Notes under the pieces: model-generated | What the model was told of the DNA's origin: nothing | Databases searched by the model: none | The model's input: the letters and a program-made list of their open reading frames with translations, nothing else | Shown here: one piece after another, positions 27,592 to 35,955 of the stretch | Position numbering within the stretch: position 1 is the first letter of the stretch | Layout: each line of letters starts with the position of its first letter | From: Micromonospora lutea | GTDB lineage: Bacteria; Actinomycetota; Actinomycetes; Mycobacteriales; Micromonosporaceae | Length of the DNA: 64,000 nt | NCBI RefSeq assembly: GCF_016863535.1 | Contig: NZ_BOPB01000001.1 | Coordinates: 124,001-188,000 of the forward strand | Reading direction: 5' to 3' | Made by a program: the position numbers and the translations under genes

Positions 27592-27634
27592 TAGGGTCGG
27601 GAGCATGGGTTGTGAGCGGGGCGAGCGGCGATGA
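27592..27634 (+). promoter_or_regulatory. add promoter with a leaderless 9-codon upstream ORF
   Basis: TAGGGT (27592-27597) stands 7 bases before an ATG at 27605. That ATG opens a short frame MGCERGERR whose TGA (27632-27634) overlaps the add start as ATGA. Translation of add may therefore be coupled to a leader peptide. Confidence 0.4.
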
Positions 27635-28710
27635 GCACTGATATCGGGTACGAGGACATCGTCAGGGCGCCGAAGGCGTTGTTGCACGATCACCTGGACG
27701 GCGGCCTGCGCCCCGCGACGATCGTCGACCTGGCGGCGGAGGTCGGTCACGAACTGCCCACCACTGACCCGGCGGAGTTGGGGCGCTGGTTCGTGGCGGC
27801 GGCCGACTCGGGTTCCCTGGAGCGCTACCTGGAGACCTTCGCGCACACCGTGGCCGTGATGCAGACCGGTTCCGCGTTGCGCCGGGTGGCCCGGGAATGT
27901 GCCCTCGACCTGGCCGCCGACGGGGTGGTCTACGCCGAGGTGCGGTTCGCCCCGGAACAGCACCTGGAGAAGAACCTCACTCTCGACGAGGTGGTCGAGG
28001 CGGTGCTGGCCGGCTTCGTCGAGGGCAGCACGCTCGCGGCCGAGGCCGGTACGCCGATCCGGGTAGGCACGCTGCTGACCGCGATGCGGCACGCGGCTCG
28101 TTCGCAGGAGATCGCCGAGCTGTCCGTACGCCACCGCGACCATGGCGTGGTGGGCTTCGACATCGCCGGTGCGGAGGCGGGTTTCCCGCCCACCCGCCAC
28201 CTGGACGCCTTCGAGTACCTCCAGCGGGAGAACTTCCACTTCACCATCCACGCGGGTGAGGCGTTCGGGCTGCCCTCCATCTGGCAGGCGATTCAGTGGT
28301 GCGGGGCCGACCGTCTCGGTCACGGCGTCCGCATCGTCGACGACATCACCCCCGGCCCGCAGCCGCAGCTCGGCCGGCTGGCCGCGTACGTGCGGGACAA
28401 GCGGATCCCGCTTGAGCTGTGCCCGTCCTCGAACGTGCAGACCGGGGCCGCCCCGTCCATCGCGGAGCATCCGATCGGGCTGCTGCGGGACCTGCGCTTC
28501 CGGGTGACCGTCAACACCGACAACCGGTTGATGAGCGGCACCTCGATGTCCCGCGAGATGGCCCTGCTGGTCGACGCCTTCGGCTACGGCTGGCGGGAAC
28601 TCCAGTGGTTCACGATCAACGCGATGAAGTCCGCCTTCATCCCGTTCGACGAGCGGCTGAGGATCATCGACGAGGTCATCAAGCCGGCGTACGCGAAGCT
28701 GCTGGGCTGA
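27631..28710 (+). CDS. add: Adenosine deaminase
   Basis: Deaminates adenosine and deoxyadenosine to inosine forms in purine salvage; cytoplasmic zinc enzyme. 359 residues. Zinc and active-site motifs seen: HDH at residues 19-21 (LLHDHLDGG), [10 protein letters not shown] with the third zinc His and catalytic Glu, [21 protein letters not shown] and [15 protein letters not shown] with the metal-binding Asp. The N-terminal methionine at 27631 overlaps the stop of a 9-codon upstream frame. No Shine-Dalgarno is obvious apart from GCGAGCGG. It converges with the kinase-like gene 18 bases beyond its stop. Confidence 0.96.
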   Translation: MSTDIGYEDIVRAPKALLHDHLDGGLRPATIVDLAAEVGHELPTTDPAELGRWFVAAADSGSLERYLETFAHTVAVMQTGSALRRVARECALDLAADGVVYAEVRFAPEQHLEKNLTLDEVVEAVLAGFVEGSTLAAEAGTPIRVGTLLTAMRHAARSQEIAELSVRHRDHGVVGFDIAGAEAGFPPTRHLDAFEYLQRENFHFTIHAGEAFGLPSIWQAIQWCGADRLGHGVRIVDDITPGPQPQLGRLAAYVRDKRIPLELCPSSNVQTGAAPSIAEHPIGLLRDLRFRVTVNTDNRLMSGTSMSREMALLVDAFGYGWRELQWFTINAMKSAFIPFDERLRIIDEVIKPAYAKLLG

Positions 28711-28728
28711 GCGACGCGCGGCCGGCGG

Positions 28729-29340
28729 TCAACCGGTCCTCGGCGGATGGCCGGCGGCGAGCAGACCGGCCACCCGGCGCAGCACGTCCCGACCACGGGC
28801 GGCCTCCGCGCCGAGCCCGGTCTGCCGACGCAGCACGGCCGGCTCGGCGCGCAGCAGTGCCATGCTCCGTCGCAGCAGCACCCGTGGAGCCTTGCGTTGC
28901 TCGGCGAGGTCCCGGACCAGCCGGCGGAGGAAGGTGGCACTACGCGGCCGACGCAGGGCGTACGCCCCGGCGAGGAGCCCCCGACGCCGGCACTCCTCGA
29001 CGATCTCGGCGGCAAAGATCCCTTCGGCCACGAAGAGTGGCGAACTGGCCAGCTCGAAGCGCCGAGTGGCTACCCGTCGATCCTTGTTGATGGCATACAC
29101 CGGCACCTCCGCCCGGCCGTGTCTGACCAATTGGTCAATCACCTCCACCGCTGCCTCGGCGTCCCACGAATCGGGCGACTCCCAATCGATCTGACCGTTC
29201 CGTCTCGGTAACGTTGGGTCATCGCCGTCCTTATAGAAATCGTCCAAACAGAGCACTGGCAGCCCGGTTTGCCGCGCTATGTACGACTTTCCGGAGCCGG
29301 AGGGGCCGGCCAAGAGGACGACTCGGTGCGGGGGAATCAT
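28729..29340 (-). CDS. Uridine-kinase-like P-loop kinase
   Basis: 203 residues, cytoplasmic. Walker A GPSGSGKSYIARQ is near the N-terminus, followed by LCLDDFYKDGDDPTLPR, the nucleoside-kinase motif that places the catalytic Asp. Then come IDWESPDSWD and FVAEGIFAAEIVEECRRRG, as in the uridine/cytidine kinase and phosphoribulokinase superfamily. It is shorter at the C-terminus than classical Udk and I cannot confirm the substrate. With add, cdd, deoA and upp nearby a salvage role (uridine to UMP) fits. The ATG at 29340 is the only reasonable start (MIPPHRVVLLAGPSGSGKS). Confidence 0.8.
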   Translation of the reverse strand: MIPPHRVVLLAGPSGSGKSYIARQTGLPVLCLDDFYKDGDDPTLPRRNGQIDWESPDSWDAEAAVEVIDQLVRHGRAEVPVYAINKDRRVATRRFELASSPLFVAEGIFAAEIVEECRRRGLLAGAYALRRPRSATFLRRLVRDLAEQRKAPRVLLRRSMALLRAEPAVLRRQTGLGAEAARGRDVLRRVAGLLAAGHPPRTG

Positions 29341-29462
29341 TACTTCGAGTAACTCCGAACAGACGGACCGCGATCAAATTGCATCAACATCTCATCACAC
29401 CTCCGGCTGGGGCCAACCTGGGCTTTCTCTTTCCGTGGCGGCGTGATGGAATCTCGGATGGT

Positions 29463-29479
29463 CCGACCCGCCGGGTCGG
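29463..29479 (+). promoter_or_regulatory. Small hairpin in the conservon leader region
   Basis: CCGACCC-GCC-GGGTCGG is a perfect 7-bp stem, followed at 29487 by a second short GCGTTG/CAACGC pair. Both lie within 80 bases of the kinase start and could affect translation. Otherwise the 193-base gap 29341-29533 shows nothing recognisable. Confidence 0.25.
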
Positions 29480-29533
29480 CTGCTGGGCGTTGTCCGGGGG
29501 CAACGCAGACCCTGCAATCACGAGGGCGGTGAC

Positions 29534-32500
29534 GTGAGCAAACGGCCGAAGACGGCGGGTTCCTTCCTGTCGCGTCTACGCCGGCCGGCAGGTCGGCTCC
29601 GCGACATGCCGATCTGGTCCAAGCTCGGTCTCATCATGATCGTGCCGACCATCGCCACGGTCGTCGTGGGTACCAGCGGTCTGGTCGACCACCTGGACGA
29701 GCTCAACGACGCCAACCGGGCCGGCGACCTCGCGGAACTCATTGGTCACTCCGGTGCGCTGGTCGATGGGCTTCAGGACGAGCGGACCGCCGCCGTGCTG
29801 CTGCTCGGTCTGGATCCGCAGCGGAGCAGCGCCGAGCAGAAGGAAACCGCCTCCACCCGCTACAACGAGGTCTCGTCCGGCGTCGACCAGGCCAAGGCCC
29901 CTTACTCGCGGCAACGGTCGGACCTCACCGACCTGCCCGTCAGCCTGCAGAGCCTGCTCGCCCAGATCGACGAGCGCCTCGCCGACCTGCCGGGTGCCCG
30001 CAGTCAGGTGCTCAACGGAAAGTTCCGGATCACCGACGCGCTCCAGTCCTACGACGAGCTGATCAACCAGCTCCTCACCATCCGGGACTCGGCCAGCCAG
30101 CTGGCCGGTGACAACGATCTGAGCGACCGCATGCGGGCCGCCGCCGCAGTGGCCCGGGAGAAGGAATGGCTCTCCGTCCGCCGGGTGGTCGTGCACCGGG
30201 CGTTGATCTCGGGCGGCATGAGCTCGACTCTGCGGACCGACTACATCTCCAGCGAGACCGGTCAGCAACAGGCGCAGCAGAGCTTCGACGCGGTGGCGAC
30301 CGAGGCGGAGGCGGAGTTCCACGCCCAGACCATCGGCGGCGGTGACCGTCGGCAGGCGACGATCTACATCAGTCAGGTCAACGCCGACAACTCCCAGAAC
30401 CTCGCCGGCATCTCGTTCACCCCGCAACAGTGGGACGACGCGCTGGTCGCCAACGGCAAGCTGATCCGCTCGGTCGAGACGAAGTTCGACTCCGACGTGG
30501 CGGACCAGGCCGGCGAACTCCGCTCCGAGGTGCAGCGCACGGTGTTCCTGGAGACCGGCCTGCTGCTCACCATGCTGCTGCTGGCCATCCTGCTGGCGTT
30601 CCTGGTGGCCCGTTCGATGGCCCGCTCGCTGCGTGAGCTGCGTCAGGGTGCGCTCTCCATCGCCCAGTACGGGCTGCCCCAGGCCGTGGCTCGACTGCGT
30701 GACCCGCAGGTCACCGGGCAGCTCTCGCCGGTGCAACTCGCCAACCAGATCGCCGAGCCACTGCCGGTACGCAGCAAGGACGAGTTCGGTCAGGTGACCG
30801 AGGCGTTCAACGCGGTCCACCTGGAAGCGGTCCGCACCGCTGCCGAGCAGGCCGCGCTGCGGTCGTCGGTCGCGACGATGTTCGTCAACCTGGCCCGCCG
30901 GTCCCAGATCCTGGTCGACCGGTTGATCGGCCACCTGGACCGGCTGGAGCGAGGCGAGGAGGACCCGGACCGGCTGGCGGAGCTGTTCCAGCTGGACCAC
31001 CTCGCCACCCGGATGCGCCGCAACGACGAAAACCTGCTGGTTCTCGCCGGTGCCGACTCGACCCGCGTGCAGCGCGAGCCGGCCGCACTCATCGACGTGC
31101 TGCGGGCCGCCCAGTCCGAGGTCGAGCACTACACCCGGATCGAGTTCGGGGTGATCGACCGGGACATCGAGGTCGCCGCGCACGCGGTCAACGACCTCGT
31201 CCACCTCGTCGCCGAGCTGTTCGACAACGCGACCGCCTTCTCGCCGCCGGACTCGCAGGTGCTGGTCGAAGCCCGCCGGGTCGGCGATCGTGCCTCGCTG
31301 TACGTGGAGGACCGCGGCATCGGCATCAGCGGTGAGCAACTGGCCGAGCTGAACGAGCGGCTTGCCACGCCACCGCAGGTGGACGTCGCCGTCTCCCGGA
31401 TGATGGGTCTCGTCGTGGTCGCCCGCCTGGCCTCCCGGCACGCCGTCAAGGTCGAGCTGCGGCCCGGCAGCGATCGGGGCACCGTCGCCGAGGTCACGTT
31501 GCCGCCCACCGTGCTGGTGCCTCGGGCGCTCTCCGGTCGCGGGCAGCAGCCCGCCGCACTGCCGCCGGCAGCCAACCCTCCGTCCGGGCCGACCCCGGCG
31601 TTCGGTGCGCTGGCCGCGCTCGGCAACGGCGCACACCCGCCGGCCCATCCCGCCGCGCACACCCCGGGCGGTTCGGGCAACCAGGTGACCCTTGGCGGTC
31701 GGCCCTTCGACCCGGCCAGCCGCAACGGTGCCGGCACGCCGTCCACCGTGGGCAGCGGAGGTAACCTGCCCGCCTGGTCGGACCTGACCGGTGCCAGCGG
31801 CGCCACCGGTGGTAACGGCAATGGCAACGGCTTCGCGCCGCTCACCTCGAACGGTCACCCGATCGACCCGCTGCCGCACCGCCGCTCCACCGACGAGTCG
31901 GGCGGCCAGCCGCCGGCCATCCCGCGTCAGCTGCCGAGCAGCCCCGAGGCCGGGCCGTACGCCCCGCCGGCAGTGTCGGCTCCGCCGGTGCCTCCGGTGT
32001 CGTCGCCCCCGGTCTCCGGTACGCCGTACTCGGCTCCGCCGGTCTCGGCGGCCCCGGTCTCCGGTCACCCCGTGTCGGCCTCGCCCGTCTCGACGCCGCC
32101 CGGCGGACCGCTGCCGCAGCGGCCCGTCTCGGCGGCACCCAGTGCCGCCGCGGCCTCGGCACCTCCGGCATGGCCGCCGGTGGCCGGGGAGCCCGCAGCC
32201 CCGCCCGTGCCCGAGCGGCTGGCCGCCGCCCTGGACATGACCACCGAACTGCCTCGGGTGCAGCACCAGACCCCGGCCGCCAGGCCGGCACCGGCGCAGC
32301 GACAGCCGGCTGCACCCACGACGCCGCAGGCCCAGAACCGGCAGCGGTACGCCGATGAGACGATGGAGCTGCCGATCTTCCGGGAGCTGGAGTCGGCGTG
32401 GTTCCGTACCCGTCGTCCTGGCCCGGAGGAGTCGGCCGGTGCGCGTCAGCCGGCTACGGCCGCTGCGACGACCCAGCAGCTCTCCACGGTCGACGTCGGT

Positions 32501-33004
32501 GAGCGGCAGGCCCAGCAGACCCCGACCGGGACGACAGGTAACGCACCAATGGCACAGACTCCGACGGGGGCGGGCGCGTCCGGCGGGAACGGCGCGGCAG
32601 CGAGCGGCGGGCCCCGTCCCGGCGCTGCCGACAGCGCGCCCACGCACCGCCCGACACCACAGGAGAGCATCTGGCGGACTGCGGCCGACGACGGTTGGCG
32701 GGCGGCCAGCGCCGCCAGCCAGGCGCCGGCGGCGGGCACCACCGAGACCGGGCTGCCGAAGCGTACGCCGATGGCACAGCTCGTGCCGGGGGCGGTGGAG
32801 AAGCCCACCACCTCCGTGCAGCGCCGAAACCCGGAATCGGTACGCGGTCTGCTCTCCGCCTACCACCGGGGTGTCCAGCGGGGACGTAGTCACCCCTCGG
32901 ACAGCAACCCGACCGGCTCGGAGGGAACTCCGGGCGGGCAGCAATCCTCGCAGTCTGGCTCTGGCCCGGTGGCCGGGAGCGGGCAGAAGGAGCAAGAAGG
33001 ATGA
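29534..33004 (+). CDS. Conservon sensor histidine kinase with NIT domain (CvnA-like)
   Basis: 1156-residue membrane kinase. A short cytoplasmic N-terminus leads to TM1 (~30-50, [20 protein letters not shown]), an extracytoplasmic nitrate/nitrite-sensing-type (NIT) domain (~55-330), TM2 (~338-357, [20 protein letters not shown]) and a HAMP region. The dimerisation segment around [20 protein letters not shown] is followed by an HATPase_c domain: N box [14 protein letters not shown] (~561) and G box [10 protein letters not shown] (~590). The last ~500 residues are Pro/Ala-rich and end with conserved islands [27 protein letters not shown] and [12 protein letters not shown] 29534 is the start. Its ATGA overlap with the roadblock gene shows coupling. 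Signal and partner are unknown. Confidence 0.9.
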   Translation: MSKRPKTAGSFLSRLRRPAGRLRDMPIWSKLGLIMIVPTIATVVVGTSGLVDHLDELNDANRAGDLAELIGHSGALVDGLQDERTAAVLLLGLDPQRSSAEQKETASTRYNEVSSGVDQAKAPYSRQRSDLTDLPVSLQSLLAQIDERLADLPGARSQVLNGKFRITDALQSYDELINQLLTIRDSASQLAGDNDLSDRMRAAAAVAREKEWLSVRRVVVHRALISGGMSSTLRTDYISSETGQQQAQQSFDAVATEAEAEFHAQTIGGGDRRQATIYISQVNADNSQNLAGISFTPQQWDDALVANGKLIRSVETKFDSDVADQAGELRSEVQRTVFLETGLLLTMLLLAILLAFLVARSMARSLRELRQGALSIAQYGLPQAVARLRDPQVTGQLSPVQLANQIAEPLPVRSKDEFGQVTEAFNAVHLEAVRTAAEQAALRSSVATMFVNLARRSQILVDRLIGHLDRLERGEEDPDRLAELFQLDHLATRMRRNDENLLVLAGADSTRVQREPAALIDVLRAAQSEVEHYTRIEFGVIDRDIEVAAHAVNDLVHLVAELFDNATAFSPPDSQVLVEARRVGDRASLYVEDRGIGISGEQLAELNERLATPPQVDVAVSRMMGLVVVARLASRHAVKVELRPGSDRGTVAEVTLPPTVLVPRALSGRGQQPAALPPAANPPSGPTPAFGALAALGNGAHPPAHPAAHTPGGSGNQVTLGGRPFDPASRNGAGTPSTVGSGGNLPAWSDLTGASGATGGNGNGNGFAPLTSNGHPIDPLPHRRSTDESGGQPPAIPRQLPSSPEAGPYAPPAVSAPPVPPVSSPPVSGTPYSAPPVSAAPVSGHPVSASPVSTPPGGPLPQRPVSAAPSAAAASAPPAWPPVAGEPAAPPVPERLAAALDMTTELPRVQHQTPAARPAPAQRQPAAPTTPQAQNRQRYADETMELPIFRELESAWFRTRRPGPEESAGARQPATAAATTQQLSTVDVGERQAQQTPTGTTGNAPMAQTPTGAGASGGNGAAASGGPRPGAADSAPTHRPTPQESIWRTAADDGWRAASAASQAPAAGTTETGLPKRTPMAQLVPGAVEKPTTSVQRRNPESVRGLLSAYHRGVQRGRSHPSDSNPTGSEGTPGGQQSSQSGSGPVAGSGQKEQEG

Positions 33005-33405
33005 CTAGTACGCAGGATCTCGGTTGGCTGCTGGCCAACTTCGCCGATCGGGTACCCGGTGTCGCACACGCGGTCGCCGTCTCCGCGGACGGCCTGCTCC
33101 TGGCGTCGTCACGAGACCTTCCGCGGGACCGGGCGGACCAGCTGGCGGCGATCGCCTCCGGCCTGGTCAGCCTGACCCAGGGCGCGGCCCGTTGCTTCGA
33201 AGGAGGCGCCGTGCTGCAAACCGTGGTCGAGATGGACAATGGCTTCCTGTTCCTGATGTCGATTTCCGACGGCTCGTCGTTCGCGGTACTCGCCGCACGT
33301 AGTTGCGACGTGGGACAGGTCGGTTACGAAATGGCCCTGCTCGTTGACCGGGTGGGCGATGCCCTTACCCCACAGCCGCGCACGGCTGTGGGGATGATGG
33401 GCTGA
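33001..33405 (+). CDS. Roadblock/LC7-domain protein of the conservon (CvnB-like)
   Basis: 134 residues, a single roadblock/LC7 domain: [40 protein letters not shown], then [20 protein letters not shown] and [16 protein letters not shown]. Roadblock proteins bind and regulate small GTPases, here most likely the CvnD-type GTPase two genes on. The ATG at 33001 overlaps the kinase stop as ATGA, so translation is coupled. Confidence 0.93.
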   Translation: MTSTQDLGWLLANFADRVPGVAHAVAVSADGLLLASSRDLPRDRADQLAAIASGLVSLTQGAARCFEGGAVLQTVVEMDNGFLFLMSISDGSSFAVLAARSCDVGQVGYEMALLVDRVGDALTPQPRTAVGMMG

Positions 33406-33506
33406 TCGTCGCGCCAGCCGGTGGGGGCAGGCGGGACGGCAACATTGCATACGACGGGTAATGCCGGTGCGAGCCGGTGTTGGGTGCGAAGGAGGTGAGC
33501 GGCAAT

Positions 33507-33884
33507 ATGGTTGATCGTGACGAGCCGACCGGTGCGCTGGTACGTCCATACGCCGTGACCCGCGGTCGTACCCGTCCCCGCCTCGACATCGCCCTTGAGG
33601 CGCTCGTCGAGACGACGGTGCGCGGTCGGGCCGCTGCCACTGGCAATGGTGGTCAAGGCCGTGAGCACCAGTACATCGCCGCGCTGTGTGACGGACGCGT
33701 GCAGTCGCTCGCGGAGATCGCGGCGCGGATGCAGCTTCCGCTCGGCGTGGCCCGGGTGCTCATCGCCGACATGGCGACGGACGGCCTGGTCGCGGTCCAC
33801 GAGCCGACCATCCTGGACGACTCGGACGACGCGGTGGGCACTGAACTGCTGGAGAGGGTGCTGAGTGGACTTCGCAGGCTCTGA
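33507..33884 (+). CDS. DUF742 protein of the conservon (CvnC-like)
   Basis: 125 residues. DUF742 hallmarks: LVRPYAVTRGRTRPR near the N-terminus, a winged-helix-like core HQYIAALCDGRVQSLAEIAA followed by RMQLPLGVARVLIADMATDG, and the ending LLERVLSGLRRL. ATG 33507 is chosen; GAAGGAGG at 33488-33495 lies 11 bases upstream, a slightly long spacing. It overlaps the GTPase gene by 20 bases. DUF742 proteins are found almost only in conservons and their precise role is unsettled. Confidence 0.92.
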   Translation: MVDRDEPTGALVRPYAVTRGRTRPRLDIALEALVETTVRGRAAATGNGGQGREHQYIAALCDGRVQSLAEIAARMQLPLGVARVLIADMATDGLVAVHEPTILDDSDDAVGTELLERVLSGLRRL

Positions 33885-34479
33885 CATGTCGCACCGGCCG
33901 CCGGCCCCGAGCGGGCGCGTGACGTCGGCGAAGATCGTTATCGCCGGTGGATTCGGCGTCGGCAAGACGACGCTGGTCGGCTCGGTCTCGGAGATCACGC
34001 CGCTGACCACCGAGGCCATCATGACCTCCGCCGGAGTCGGCGTCGACGACACCCGGCAGGTGCCGGGCAAGACGACGACCACGGTGGCCATGGACTTCGG
34101 CCGTATCTCGATAGATCGCGACCTGATCCTGTACCTGTTCGGTACGCCGGGTCAGACCCGTTTCTGGTTCATGTGGGATGAGCTGGTGCGGGGCGCGATC
34201 GGCGCGGTCGTGCTGGTGGATACCCGCCGGCTGGCCGACTGCTTCGCGGCGATCGACTTCTTCGAGCACCGGCGGCTGCCGTACCTGGTTGCCATCAACT
34301 GCTTCGACGGGATGCAGTACCACGACCCGCAGGACGTTCGGGAGGCGCTCGCGATTTCCAGCGACGTGCCGGTGGTGGCCTGCGACGCCCGGAACCGGGA
34401 GTCGACGAAGCACGTGCTGATCTCGCTGGTCGAGTACGTGCTCACGATGCGTCGCTCCCGGGCCGTCGCACCCGCCTGA
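33865..34479 (+). CDS. Conservon GTPase (CvnD-like)
   Basis: 204 residues, small Ras-like GTP-binding protein. Seen: P-loop GGFGVGKTTLVGS, switch-type segment DDTRQVPGKTTTTVAMDFGR, G3 LFGTPGQTRFW with the Gln-Thr characteristic of MglA-like GTPases, and a degenerate G4 (VAINCFDG) rather than NKxD. It is thought to complex with the roadblock and DUF742 partners and respond to the kinase. GTG 33865 gives MDFAGSDMSHRPP, overlapping the DUF742 gene. It is the last gene of the conservon and is followed by a terminator hairpin. Confidence 0.93.
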   Translation: MDFAGSDMSHRPPAPSGRVTSAKIVIAGGFGVGKTTLVGSVSEITPLTTEAIMTSAGVGVDDTRQVPGKTTTTVAMDFGRISIDRDLILYLFGTPGQTRFWFMWDELVRGAIGAVVLVDTRRLADCFAAIDFFEHRRLPYLVAINCFDGMQYHDPQDVREALAISSDVPVVACDARNRESTKHVLISLVEYVLTMRRSRAVAPA

Positions 34480-34488
34480 CGATCGGCA

Positions 34489-34528
34489 CCAGCGCCCGGT
34501 GGCGGCCACCGCCGTCACCGGGCGCTGG
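34489..34528. terminator. Terminator hairpin after the conservon
   Basis: CCAGCGCCCGGTG pairs perfectly with CACCGGGCGCTGG over a 14-base loop, 9 bases beyond the GTPase stop. It lies between convergent genes and may serve both. Confidence 0.6.
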
Positions 34529-34576
34529 TTGGTGCCCTGAGCAGACCTGGTGGGCGGTGCCGGGCGTCCACCGCCG

Positions 34577-35794
34577 TCAGCTGAGCCGGTTCCAGGCACC
34601 GCCGTCGACCCGGTACACCCCGAGGGAGTGGCGGTCCATCCCGCTGTGCCGGATGGGCGTGAACGAGTACATCCCGGCCAGCCCATCGGTGACCTGGTTC
34701 TGCAGGTACGCCCGAAGCCGTCCGCGGTCCACACTGTCGGCCAACCGGGCCGCCGTGCTGATCAGCAGCAGCGCGTCCGAGGCGTACGGGGCGAAGCCAC
34801 GGTAGGTGCCGTGCGCGCGAATGTACGCCGAGACGAGGTCGCGGTAGGCACGGCCGGCGGCGCTGCTGTTGGCGATCGTGGAGCCGCCCAGTGAGGACGG
34901 GTGGACCGCGAAGGAACCCTCGACGGCGGGGAGGTTGCGGCCGTCGAGGGTCTCGTCGGCCACCGCTCCGGCGTCGAAGAACAACTCACCGTCATGTCCG
35001 GCAGCGCGTAGCGCCCGCGCAGCGGCACCGGAGTTGGGTGCGGTGGCCCAGACCACCACACCGTCCGCGCGGGCCGCGACGGCCTGTTCAGCGGCGCGGG
35101 AGACGCCAGCCTTGTCGGCGGGTAGCCGTAGGGTGCGGGCCAGACCCACGTCCGCGGTGCGCAACGCGCCCCGCATGGCCCGTACGCCCGAGTCGCCGTG
35201 CAGCCCGTCTTCGGCCAGCAGCACCACCCGGCGCAGCCCTTCGCCTCTGATCAGCTGGGCGAGCCGCCGGGCCACGTCTCCAGCGTCCGGGGTGACCTTG
35301 TAGATGAAGGCCCGCTGGGCCAGCGGCACGGCGATGGGGTCACCGAACGCCAGCGACACGAACGGCACCCGAAGCTTCTGCGCCACCCCGATGACCGACA
35401 TCGAGGTTTCCGCCAGGGTGGCCCCGAGCAGGGCGTGCACGTCGTCCCGCTGGCCCAGTTCGGTCGCCTGCCGGGCGGCCAGCCGGGGATCGCTGCGGTT
35501 GTCCAGCACCTCCACCCGTACCGTGCGGCGCAGGTTGCCGACCGCCACGCCCTTCTCGTTGAGGGCGGCCACGCTGATGGCCAGCGCCCGCTCCTGGAGC
35601 ACTCCCAGTGCCGCGCCGGGGCCACTCAGCTCCAGCGTGGCACCGACGACCAGCTCGTGACCGGGGGTGGGTCGGGCGACGGCGTTCTCCCGCTCGCGGT
35701 CACGCCCGCAGGCGCTCAGCAGAAGCGAGCCCGCCGCTGCGGCCAGTACGCCGCGTCGAGTGATCACGGATGGGCCGGTTACCGGTGTCGCCAT
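34577..35794 (-). CDS. LivK-type substrate-binding lipoprotein, probably Tat-exported, no transporter nearby
   Basis: 405 residues. The N-terminus ITRRGVLAAAAGSLLLSACG combines a twin-arginine motif with a lipobox (LSAC). The mature protein follows the periplasmic-binding-protein type 1 pattern: VVGATLELSGPGAALGVLQE, VHALLGATLAETSMSVIGVA, YKVTPDAGDVARRLAQL and FAPYASDALLLISTAARLAD. Such proteins bind amino acids, amides or related small ligands. No permease or ATPase gene is adjacent, so it may act as a ligand receptor rather than transport component. It faces the conservon and may be cotranscribed with the IS110-like gene upstream of it. Confidence 0.83.
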   Translation of the reverse strand: MATPVTGPSVITRRGVLAAAAGSLLLSACGRDRERENAVARPTPGHELVVGATLELSGPGAALGVLQERALAISVAALNEKGVAVGNLRRTVRVEVLDNRSDPRLAARQATELGQRDDVHALLGATLAETSMSVIGVAQKLRVPFVSLAFGDPIAVPLAQRAFIYKVTPDAGDVARRLAQLIRGEGLRRVVLLAEDGLHGDSGVRAMRGALRTADVGLARTLRLPADKAGVSRAAEQAVAARADGVVVWATAPNSGAAARALRAAGHDGELFFDAGAVADETLDGRNLPAVEGSFAVHPSSLGGSTIANSSAAGRAYRDLVSAYIRAHGTYRGFAPYASDALLLISTAARLADSVDRGRLRAYLQNQVTDGLAGMYSFTPIRHSGMDRHSLGVYRVDGGAWNRLS

Positions 35795-35955
35795 GAGTCG
35801 CCTTCCCGCCCGGCGACCTGCCGCCGGATGTTCCGCGGGTATGCTCCCGGCCCTGCCGACCCGGCGTCAAATTATCCGGGTGTGGGCAGAAACACGCAGG
35901 TGAAAGGCCCGATGAGACCGTCGGCAAGGTCGCTCTGCCGACGGTGCCTCTCAGG

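Noticed and set aside
29576-32995. 1139-codon minus-strand frame over the conservon kinase
   Set aside because: Arg/Gly-rich antisense frame; the kinase on the plus strand has complete NIT, HAMP and HATPase motifs.
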